In this document: positions 26,849 through 35,500 of the stretch, piece after piece | How the letters are laid out: each line of letters opens with the position of its first letter | Numbering within the stretch: the first letter of the stretch is position 1 | NCBI GenBank assembly: GCA_965661575.1 | Contig: CBFIEJ010000015.1 | Coordinates: 1-48,369 of the forward strand | DNA: 48,369 bases | DNA from: UA16 sp965661575 | GTDB lineage: Bacteria > Bacteroidota > Bacteroidia > Flavobacteriales_D > Sanyastnellaceae | Direction: 5' to 3' | Translations under genes and position numbers: made by a program | The notes under the pieces: generated by a model | The model's database searches: none | What the model was told of the DNA's origin: nothing | The model's input: the letters and a program-made list of their open reading frames with translations, nothing else

Positions 26849-27901
26849 TTAACGAAAGGAGATCAACGATCCAGCGTCTGCAGAACCTTGACCATTGCCC
26901 ATGCGACCAATAGAATCATAGGGAAGCCCCTCTTTTTTCAGCACGTTTACAACCTGCTCAACTCCCGCCTCGCCAACGGAGACCAGCAGCCCACCGCTGG
27001 TCTGGGGGTCGCACATAAGATCGCGTTCAAAGCCATCAATAGACGCTACATGCTTCCCATAACTCGCCCAATTTCTGCGGCTTCCTCCCGGAACGCACCC
27101 CTCCTCATGATAATGACGAAGGCGCTCCTCCGAAAGCATCGGCACCGCCTGGATATCGACACTCGCATTGAGCCGCGCTCCCTCGCACATCTCAACCAAA
27201 TGACCCAGCAAGCCAAAACCAGTTACGTCGGTCATGGCATGAACAGAAGGAATCTGTGAAAGCTTCGCACCAATGGTATTTAAAGCCTGCATGGAGTCCA
27301 CAGCAGCGAACAAATCAGCATCCGTAACAAGTCCTTTTTTTTGAGCAGTCGTGACCATGCCAACACCCACCGCCTTGGTCAAGAACAAATGGTCCCCTGG
27401 CTTAGCTGCTGCATTGGCCTTGAGACGATCCAATGGCACGCGACCCGTTACCGCTAAACCAAAAATAGGCTCGGGACTGTCGATGCTGTGGCCACCCGCC
27501 AATGGAATCCCTGCTTCAGAACAAATGCTCCTCCCTCCATCCAAAACAGCACTTGCCGCGGATTCAGGAATTTTCCCCAATGGCCACCCTAAGATGGCAA
27601 TGGCCATCAATGGGCTTCCCCCCATCGCATATACATCACTGATGGCATTCGCTGCTGCAATGCGACCAAACGTTCGCGGATCGTCGACGATTGGCATGAA
27701 AAAATCCGTGGTTGAAATGATTCCTGTTCCGTCCCCGAGATCCATCACCGCTGCATCGTCCTTTGTATCGTTGCCGATGAGGAGCGATGGAAAGGACTCT
27801 GATCGATCTACACCTGATAAAATCTCGTGCAAAACCGCAGGTGAAAGTTTGCAGCCACAACCTGCACCGTGTGAAAATTGGGTCAATTGAATGGAATCCA
27901 T
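26849..27901 (-). CDS. selD: Selenide, water dikinase (selenophosphate synthase)
   Basis: Makes selenophosphate from selenide and ATP. 350 residues beginning with the family's LTQFSHGAGCGCK loop (Cys15 at the catalytic Cys/Sec position, Lys18), then DDAAVMDLGDGTGIISTTDFF, and GGHSIDSPEPIFGLAVTG near 140; MTDVTGFGLLGH near 225. The catalytic position is an ordinary Cys, so no UGA recoding is needed. It is 35 bp after mnmH, its natural partner. No selA, selB or selenocysteine tRNA is in the window, so the selenium is most likely used for tRNA. Confidence 0.97.
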   Translation of the reverse strand: MDSIQLTQFSHGAGCGCKLSPAVLHEILSGVDRSESFPSLLIGNDTKDDAAVMDLGDGTGIISTTDFFMPIVDDPRTFGRIAAANAISDVYAMGGSPLMAIAILGWPLGKIPESAASAVLDGGRSICSEAGIPLAGGHSIDSPEPIFGLAVTGRVPLDRLKANAAAKPGDHLFLTKAVGVGMVTTAQKKGLVTDADLFAAVDSMQALNTIGAKLSQIPSVHAMTDVTGFGLLGHLVEMCEGARLNASVDIQAVPMLSEERLRHYHEEGCVPGGSRRNWASYGKHVASIDGFERDLMCDPQTSGGLLVSVGEAGVEQVVNVLKKEGLPYDSIGRMGNGQGSADAGSLISFR

Positions 27902-27936
27902 GGTCGTATCTATTTTGAATGCTACGCAGCGAAATG

Positions 27937-28971
27937 CTATTCTAACGCACGCAGATTTCGTGCAATCTGCTGGTGAGTAAGTCCCTTGCCGTCCACAGCA
28001 AAATTATGCTTCCGAGGGTACCGCTGTTGCGTATGATCATAAAGTTTGTCATAATACGCTAGGCCAATCGCCGCCGCTGTGCGTAAATCACTCGCGCGCA
28101 AGGCGTCTATTGCCTGTTGACACCGCAGACCCCCAAGTTTTTCGCGTATGCGTTCAAAGGCAGCTTCTAGTAATTCGGTGTTCGCCGTGCCATATACCTC
28201 GCAAAGAACGTCGAGGCGCTCATCCTGTGTGCGCTCGAGGGTCCAAACAGGGGAAGCACGCATGGAATCAAAAAACTCTTGGGGCAAGTGAACCGTGCCA
28301 ATCGCACGACTCTCATTTTCTGTCCAAATGGGCAAATTCCAGTCAAAAGCTTTCAAAACACGGTGACAATCGTTTGAGAACTGCTCAGAACTTGGTTGGG
28401 CGATGCGCTCGAGGTTTCCGAAGGCGCTCCCGAGATGGCGTGCGATTCCCTCCAAATCAAGAACTTGAGCGCCCATTTCGTGCAATGCATGCAGGACCTT
28501 GGTCTTTCCAACCCCTGTCATACCTCCGACAACGCGCAAACAACGAATCGATTCAAAATCTTGACGCGCCCATCCGCGGTATGCTTTGTAACCACCGATC
28601 AACTTCACTACCGGAAGGCCTGCTGTTTCTAACAGCCAGGCTACCGCACCCGAACGCATTCCTCCCCTCCAGCAATGCACAATGATAGGCTCCTTGACCA
28701 CTTGTGCCTCAAATAAATCACGTGCTACCCGAACCAATTCAGCCATTTTTGGCCCCACAAATTCCAGCCCCTTTTCTACGGCTGCTGGCTTGCCTTGCTG
28801 CTTGTAAAGTGTGCCAATGACCGCCCGTTCATCATCTTCAAAAATTGGCATAGGTGTTGCTCCCGGGATATGGCCCTTTGCGTGTTCACCGGGTGATCGA
28901 GTATCCAAAATCACCCTGCCCGACGTATAAATCCAATCGCCTGGCTCAATTTGATGTGTCGGCTCCTTCAT
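27937..28971 (-). CDS. mnmH: tRNA 2-selenouridine synthase
   Basis: Replaces sulfur by selenium in 2-thiouridine at the tRNA wobble position using selenophosphate. From the ATG at 28971 the chain is 344 residues: a rhodanese domain (about 1-130) with the reactive Cys100 in HCWRGGMRSG, then a P-loop domain with GGMTGVGKT near 149-157. The longer frame starts at a TTG; the chosen ATG gives a 4-bp overlap with the stop of the upstream secreted-protein gene. It sits directly ahead of selD, forming a complete two-gene selenouridine pathway. The link to the secreted BNR protein is probably positional. Confidence 0.95.
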   Translation of the reverse strand: MKEPTHQIEPGDWIYTSGRVILDTRSPGEHAKGHIPGATPMPIFEDDERAVIGTLYKQQGKPAAVEKGLEFVGPKMAELVRVARDLFEAQVVKEPIIVHCWRGGMRSGAVAWLLETAGLPVVKLIGGYKAYRGWARQDFESIRCLRVVGGMTGVGKTKVLHALHEMGAQVLDLEGIARHLGSAFGNLERIAQPSSEQFSNDCHRVLKAFDWNLPIWTENESRAIGTVHLPQEFFDSMRASPVWTLERTQDERLDVLCEVYGTANTELLEAAFERIREKLGGLRCQQAIDALRASDLRTAAAIGLAYYDKLYDHTQQRYPRKHNFAVDGKGLTHQQIARNLRALE

Positions 28972-31900
28972 CGAACGATCCAACGCACTGCGCGTTGCCC
29001 CTCAATTTGAACTGTAAAAACCCCTGTTGGCAAATCCACAGACCACTGCTCCAACGTGCTTGCGAAGGCACCCTGAAACACAATTCTTCCCGCGGTGTCG
29101 TAAACACGGTAATGCTGCCCAATCCAATCCGATGGAACGTGAACTTGACAGGTTCCCTTGTTCGGATTGGGATACATGATCAGCTCAGAATCCTCATTAC
29201 TCTCATTGATGGAATAGGCCGAATTCAGCAGGACATTATCAATCCAAATGTGGTTGCCGTAAGCCCCGACATTGACAAAGGCCAACTCCAAACAGGACAC
29301 ATCGCCCTGAGTCCAATCCAATGGCAGTGGCACTTCGTGATTGGCCCACACCAATTCGCCTTCGGTGTCGTACCAAAACCACATATAACAATCTGGCACA
29401 GACAAATCCGAGCCGTATGCAGACCACAACGTTGTCCAATCCTCGCTTCCCCCGGGTCGACCCCACAACTCCAATCCGTCCATATTATTGGAATACATCT
29501 GGTGCGCCACATCGAACGCGACATAATTCATCCCTTCAGGGTTGAAGGCAGGTGTGATCAATAGATCCTCGGCACCTTCTGTATTCACCCAATAATTGGG
29601 GAATTGTGCGACGCCATTGCTCGCGTCCGTCAGATCCCAAGCATGCTCCCAAGCTTCACCATTGACCTCGAGGCGCCAATGCTCAGGCGGGAATATGGGA
29701 CCATCAAAATCTTCCGAAAATCCTCCGGCAGGAACCACCGGTTCATTCACCACTTCAATCATGTCTTCCCATGTCCAGGTGTCAGTATTGCCTTCAGAAT
29801 CCGTCACGGTGAGGCTGACCGGGTAACTGCCTTCAGATTGGTACCAAACCCAAGCCTCACTTCCTTCAGTATCATTTGATACGCTCCCGGGAAAATCCCA
29901 TGAATACTGAGCTGCATCGCACAAGGCGACGGAGACACTCGCAAAATGAATCGGAGAGGCCGTGCACGGAGAAGCAAGATTGATGCGCCTGCGATCGGCC
30001 ATGAATCCGGCTAAAATCGAAGATGACTCCTTGAAGTCAGCTTGATGCACACCCCGTGTACCCGCCACTCGGATGTGACCGCCGCAATAATCCGCTTGCA
30101 AAAATGTCGACACATTGATCATTGGAAGTCCCGTATTGTAAAGCAGCCAATCGTCCATGGTGTTGTCTCGGTAATAAACGGCTTGTGTCGTGCCGATGTA
30201 AATACCACCATTGGACCCACGTTGATGCGCAATGCTCACCACCCGTTCACCGGCGATAACTTCAGTGGTCAGATCTTGCCAAGTTTCGCCGGCATCTGCG
30301 CTCTTTAACACCTTGTGCCCTGTCTGCGTCCCCGTCAAAATACACCAGAGCACGTCTGGGTTCGTACCGTCAACATCCAAATAAATCGGTTGGTTGTTGT
30401 TGCTCCCATTTTCAGCCGCTGAAGGCGTCGCAATCTCCCAGCTTTCTCCACCGTCAATCGATCGATGGATTCGCCAGAGCGATCCGCTCAGTTTCTGTGA
30501 AACATAAAGGCGGTCCGGATCTCGAGGACTCACCTTGACTGAAATGATTTTTTCTCCCCCAAAGTCATGAATCAAAGACCACGTAGCACCTCCATCTTCC
30601 GAATACCACAATTCTGAACCAACCGGAGAATAGAGGCACTGGTAACACATCGGATCCCATTCTAAGTTGCCATATTCACCAAACCAGTATGCGGTGTTTG
30701 GGTTTTTGCTATCGTCGAAAGGCAGATTAGCAATGCGATCGAAGCGATCACTGGTGAAGCGAAATGCCCCTCCATCGTGATAGCCCACCGTTGGATCGCC
30801 GGGATTGATGAATCCTCTGAAATTATCCCCAGCCAATTCTGCAAGCCATCCCCCAGAAGAGTCGTTTTCAGCTCCCCACTGATACAGATCACCATTGCGA
30901 ATCAATGTGCCATTGTGGTAGGTTCCGCCCACCATCACATCTGGGCTGCGCCAGCCTGCCTGCCACCCCCAAAAATCCGTTCCATGCAAACCATACATGC
31001 GCGGCTCCATGTGGTCTCCTTCATCTCCCGAGTAATACAACCCGCCATCGGAAGCGACCCAGAGGTCCACCGTTCCGTCGGGGCGCGTGAAAAACTTCAC
31101 ATCGTGCACGTCGGCATGTGTGTATCGCTCCGCTGTGAATTCACCTGCCCATGTGACCCAGTGCCCATTCAAATTCCAATCAGAACCACCATTTTCAGAA
31201 CGCCAAACGCAAATACCAGCGGCAAATTGACGATTCGCGTCCGTTGGACTGACATCCAAGGCAAGGTCATAATAATATTGGCCACCATCACCTGTGCCGT
31301 CTTCGGACCAGCCCAAGATATTGGGATTTGTTCCGGCCTCCCAAGGGCCACCGGGACCATCACCGCAACAAACAAATTCAAACGTCTCTCCAGCATCTTG
31401 GCTCTTATAAATACCAAAAAGTCCTCCCCCATCGTCTGTCGACCCCGAAGCCAGCACGACAACCATATCTGGATTGGCAGCGGAGACCGCCATTTCACAT
31501 CTACGTTGACCTTCGCCTGAAGCGATACTGGGCCAACCCGCTGCGCCCGATGTAAATGTGAGCCCTCCGTCCGTGGAGCGTTTGAAAATTGTACTCTCTC
31601 CCAACAATTGGATGGCGTAACAAATGCTGTCTGCCTCAGGATGAAAGGCGAGTTCCATAAATTCACCCCCACTGACTTGAATCATGGAGTTGCCGTCGTC
31701 GTCTGACCGAAACAAACCCTGATTCGTTGCCGCAAGTAGCATTGGATTCAGACCTTCTTCGCTGGGAGCGAAAATGAGATCACGGTACCAACGATCCGCT
31801 CCTTGAAAATTTGAACTGCCGCACACCTCCCAATTCATCCCACCATCGGCAGTCCGCCATAATTGTCCGGATCCCGACCCTACCCATACCTGATCTGAAT

Positions 31901-32459
31901 CATCCGGATGAATCGCAATGCTATAAACACTCGTCAGTGGCAAATCACGTGTCATCAGCTGCCAATGGTGACCGTGATCTTCAGTCTTCCAAGCCCCAGC
32001 AGTGGCAGTTCCACACCATACCACTTCATGGTTCGACGGCGACTGTTCCACCGTATACACATGGCACGCCCCTGGACTTTGGACTTGAAATTCCATGGCC
32101 ACCTCCGGGTCATAACTCCATGGACCCATTTCCTCCCAAACCCCGTCAATTCGATTCGCCGCCCCTATGTGCTGCTCGACAAACGCACGTGTTGGCAGAG
32201 GAGCTGGCACCTCGAAATTGCGCATCCATCGCTTGTAAAATTGCGTGTCCCTGTTTTTAACGAATGGGGCATCGTCGTAATAGCGCTCAAATGCGAGGCG
32301 CACTTGATCGGGATTCGCTTCATCTGAATACATCAAATTCACCCATTCAGGAGAATCTTCATTTGGCACGTATGAGGTTTGCGGCACATGTTGCGCTTGA
32401 AGCGCTGAGGAGATCAAAATTCCCAAGGTGAAAACCACGATCTGTTGAGGTCTGAGCAT
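28968..32459 (-). CDS. Large T9SS-secreted protein with BNR/Asp-box repeats and PKD domain
   Basis: 1163 residues from the ATG at 32459, which starts a signal peptide (MLRPQQIVVFTLGILISSALQAQ); the longer frame begins at a TTG within an upstream hairpin. The middle carries at least six Asp-box turns of the S-x-D-x-G-x-[TS]-W type (STDGGLTF, SQDAGETF, SENGGSDW, SEDGGATW, SIDGGESW, SADAGETW), pointing to a sialidase-like or VPS10-like beta-propeller. A PKD-like domain follows (YSWDFPGSVSND...SYPVSLTVTDSEGN), then a jelly-roll resembling cleaved-adhesin/MAM domains, and a T9SS type A tail (LIMYPNPNKGTCQV...LPTGVFTVQI). It would be exported to the surface or medium. No catalytic sialidase residues were confirmed; the substrate is unknown. 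Its stop overlaps mnmH by 4 bp. Confidence 0.88.
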   Translation of the reverse strand: MLRPQQIVVFTLGILISSALQAQHVPQTSYVPNEDSPEWVNLMYSDEANPDQVRLAFERYYDDAPFVKNRDTQFYKRWMRNFEVPAPLPTRAFVEQHIGAANRIDGVWEEMGPWSYDPEVAMEFQVQSPGACHVYTVEQSPSNHEVVWCGTATAGAWKTEDHGHHWQLMTRDLPLTSVYSIAIHPDDSDQVWVGSGSGQLWRTADGGMNWEVCGSSNFQGADRWYRDLIFAPSEEGLNPMLLAATNQGLFRSDDDGNSMIQVSGGEFMELAFHPEADSICYAIQLLGESTIFKRSTDGGLTFTSGAAGWPSIASGEGQRRCEMAVSAANPDMVVVLASGSTDDGGGLFGIYKSQDAGETFEFVCCGDGPGGPWEAGTNPNILGWSEDGTGDGGQYYYDLALDVSPTDANRQFAAGICVWRSENGGSDWNLNGHWVTWAGEFTAERYTHADVHDVKFFTRPDGTVDLWVASDGGLYYSGDEGDHMEPRMYGLHGTDFWGWQAGWRSPDVMVGGTYHNGTLIRNGDLYQWGAENDSSGGWLAELAGDNFRGFINPGDPTVGYHDGGAFRFTSDRFDRIANLPFDDSKNPNTAYWFGEYGNLEWDPMCYQCLYSPVGSELWYSEDGGATWSLIHDFGGEKIISVKVSPRDPDRLYVSQKLSGSLWRIHRSIDGGESWEIATPSAAENGSNNNQPIYLDVDGTNPDVLWCILTGTQTGHKVLKSADAGETWQDLTTEVIAGERVVSIAHQRGSNGGIYIGTTQAVYYRDNTMDDWLLYNTGLPMINVSTFLQADYCGGHIRVAGTRGVHQADFKESSSILAGFMADRRRINLASPCTASPIHFASVSVALCDAAQYSWDFPGSVSNDTEGSEAWVWYQSEGSYPVSLTVTDSEGNTDTWTWEDMIEVVNEPVVPAGGFSEDFDGPIFPPEHWRLEVNGEAWEHAWDLTDASNGVAQFPNYWVNTEGAEDLLITPAFNPEGMNYVAFDVAHQMYSNNMDGLELWGRPGGSEDWTTLWSAYGSDLSVPDCYMWFWYDTEGELVWANHEVPLPLDWTQGDVSCLELAFVNVGAYGNHIWIDNVLLNSAYSINESNEDSELIMYPNPNKGTCQVHVPSDWIGQHYRVYDTAGRIVFQGAFASTLEQWSVDLPTGVFTVQIEGQRAVRWIVR

Positions 32460-32462
32460 GCC

Positions 32463-32470
32463 CAAAAATA
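32463..32470 (-). promoter_or_regulatory. Possible -7 box giving a leaderless transcript
   Basis: TATTTTTG on the minus strand matches TAnnTTTG but ends only 3 nt before the ATG at 32459, so a start seven bases downstream would fall on the start codon. Either the transcript is leaderless or the match is chance. Confidence 0.25.
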
Positions 32471-32484
32471 AGCCTTCCAATTTT

Positions 32485-32521
32485 GATGAAAAAGAAAAGA
32501 GCCACCCGTGAGCAGCTCTTT
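32485..32521 (-). terminator. Rho-independent terminator after the giant repeat protein gene
   Basis: On the minus strand AAAGAGC (plus 32515-32521) pairs with GCTCTTT (plus 32496-32502) around a 12-nt loop, followed by TTCTTTTT. It lies 42 bp past the stop of the 1911-residue protein gene. Confidence 0.65.
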
Positions 32522-32562
32522 CTTTCAAGTGAATTTGGATGGTTGGTCCAATCTACCTCGCC

Positions 32563-35500
32563 TTATTCAGCACAAGGAGTTCCATAATACTGGAAGAACG
32601 TGAGCAAGTCTGAGACATCGACGTACGAGTCGCCATTGATGTCACCTGGACATGCATCCGGATAATCGCAACCACCTGGGAAGTTGGCGTTGGGATCAAA
32701 GTTCAGTCCATCCGTATCCATACAACCGACAATCAGGCATGAGCCATCGTCGTCCGTAGCGTTCACATCATAGTTGCAAGCCGTCTCATCCATGCAGCCA
32801 GCAAAAGCGCATGAACCATCGTCAATTGAAGCGGTAGAATCGTAATTCATTGCCGAGAGAATGGTGCAACCGCTGTACAAACATGATCCGTTTTCCATTC
32901 CCGCATCAGCATTGAAGTTGCTCGCGTTTTCATCCGTGCAACCCTGCACTGGGAATAAGCAAGAACCATCATCGTAGGTGGCTGCCGGATTGTAATTTAC
33001 TCCGTCGTCGTACATACAACCTGCGACAATGCAAGAACCATCATCCACGTTTGCACCTGGATTGAAGTTGTCAGCATCGACATTCGTGCAACCCAAGTAT
33101 TCGCAGATTGCTCCTTGATCACCGGTGTTTGCTCCCGCATCATAATTCGAAGCCATCTCATCCATGCAACCTGTAAATAGGCAAATGACATCTTGATCGC
33201 CCGTGTTGGCTTGAGAATCGTAGTTGTCTGCAGCTTCATTCATGCAACCCGTGTAAAGACAAGAAGAGTCATCCACGTTTGCACCGGCGTCATAATTGTC
33301 CGCCGCTGAATCCGTGCAGCCAAAGTATTCACACAACGCCTCTTGATCTCCCGTGTTTGCGATGGCATTGTAGTTGTCGGCATCAGTATCAAAACACCCA
33401 GTAAACAAGCAAGATTCATCGTCCACATTGGCACCTGCATCATAGTTGTCTGCTATCTCGTTCACACAACCATAATAGATGCACAACTCGCCTTGGTCAC
33501 CTGTATTGGCCTGGGCGTCGTAGTTGTCTGCCGTATCATCCATGCAACCAGAGTAAAGACAAAGCTCGTCTTGGTCACCTCCATTTGCTTGTGCGTCATA
33601 ATTGTCCGCTTCTGCATCCATGCAACCCAAGTAGAGGCACGAACCATCGTTCAAGTTTGAAGAGGGGTTAAAGTTGTCTGCAGTCTCATCGGTACAACCC
33701 TCAAAGACACAGGTCAAATCATCAAAATTGGCCGTTGGATCGAAATTGACAGCTCCCTCATCGGTACAACCGCCTTCGATTGATGGGAAGGTCAACTCCA
33801 CATCGGTGTATTCGTAAATCGCATCGTCACTCCCCTGGAATCGGATGTTATAGCGCAGGAAGACCACACCACTCGTGGTGAATTGCCCCACCAACAATCG
33901 TCCATCTTCATCCGGTACACCTTGACTGTCAGAAGCACCCGGGTTCAAGAAAATTTGAGCACCCTCTTCCGTATCAATGATGAGATCATTTCCAGCATTA
34001 AAGTCTGGTAAATAGAGGTACATATTTTCTTGCGCAATCGCATTGTAGTCTCCCGGGGCAGCTCCAATGGTCAACCATGAATCATACTCCAACTCTGGGA
34101 AGAGCCCATAAAAACCAGGATTAATGTAGCCGCCGAAGTCTGCACCAAAGGGGTGCTGATAGAAGTCACCTGTTGATGTGGTCAACCAAGGATTTTGGCT
34201 GTTACCGAAAAGTGAAGTCATGTCGACAGATGCGTCCGTATTGAACTGAGCATAAACCCGGTAAGTCGTAGCAGATTCGACGGTATTCTCGTCAACCACT
34301 TCATACACCAAACCTTGGAAGGTATCATCTCCCCACGTGCAACTTCCATCGTCATTCGTGGCCAACGGATTGAAGTTGTTGGCCGATGCTGAGGCACAGC
34401 CCAGAACCTCAGCACACTCTTCAACACCATCGCCTTCGTAGTCACCGTTGCAGATACCATCGCAATCCGCGAATGGAGCTGGGTACTCACAAGTAGCCGG
34501 AACGTCAACATCTGCATCAGGATTGAAGTTACAAGCCAGCTCATCGAAGCATCCTGCGCTGAGGCAAGTGCCGTCTTCATCAGTCGCTGATTCACTGAAA
34601 TTATAGGCCGTTTGGTCCGTACAACCCGGGATTTCTTCTTCGTCACACACGTTGTCGCCGTCGGCGTCATTGTTGCAAACACCGTCGCAATCGCGGTAGT
34701 CTGTTTCATAGAAGCATGTGCCATCGTCATCCGTGGCAGCTAGATCATAATTGCAAGCGGATTCATCCGTGCAGCCTACCCCAAACTCAGGAAATACCAA
34801 ATTCAAATCAGTTACATAGTGTGACGATTCCGCTTCATCCCTGAATTGCAGGTTGTATTTGACAGAAACAACTCCTGCCGTTGTGAATTGTCCCAAGAGC
34901 ATTTGTCCATTTTCCACAAAAGAAAGCGGACTTCCCATGGTCCCCGGGATATAGTACAAACTAGCCCCCACTGCTGTGTTGACCAAAGCGTTTGCGCCGG
35001 ATGCCTCAAAATCACCAAAGAAGGACTCGAGGCCAACTGTTTGCAAAGCAAGCGGCGATCCTGGACCACCGCCCAATGCCAACCAAGTGTCGTATGCTAA
35101 GGTTGGGAAAAATGCGAAGAAGTCAGGATTGACGGCATGTGCCAAAAGGCTGCCATTTTCGTCCTGATAAAATGGCTCTGTGGAACTGATCGACCAATTG
35201 TCCTGATCCGTTCCATAAGCTGCAGTAATCTGGATGATGGTGTCAGCATCGAAATTTGCGAACAAACGGTAAGTAGAGGTTCCCTCTAACAAATCGTGGC
35301 CAACCAATTCATAACTCAGCCCCGTAAACAGGCCATCTGTCCATTCGCATGAGCCATCATCGTCTGTAGCTTGGCTGTTGTAGTTCAGAGCTGAAGAAGA
35401 CGTACATCCTGCCAATTCAAATTCGTTGCAAATGCCATCGCCATCGTGGTCATCAATGCAGTCCCCACCGCAGTTTGTGCCTGGTGTAGCGTAAATGCAT

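Noticed and set aside
27830..27901. Selenocysteine in SelD
   Set aside because: The catalytic position is a normal Cys codon (Cys15), with no in-frame TGA.
32640..33775. Regular ~72-78 bp periodicity resembling a CRISPR array
   Set aside because: The repeats are codon-phased, imperfect throughout and encode Cys-rich protein units; there are no identical repeats with unique spacers and no cas genes.
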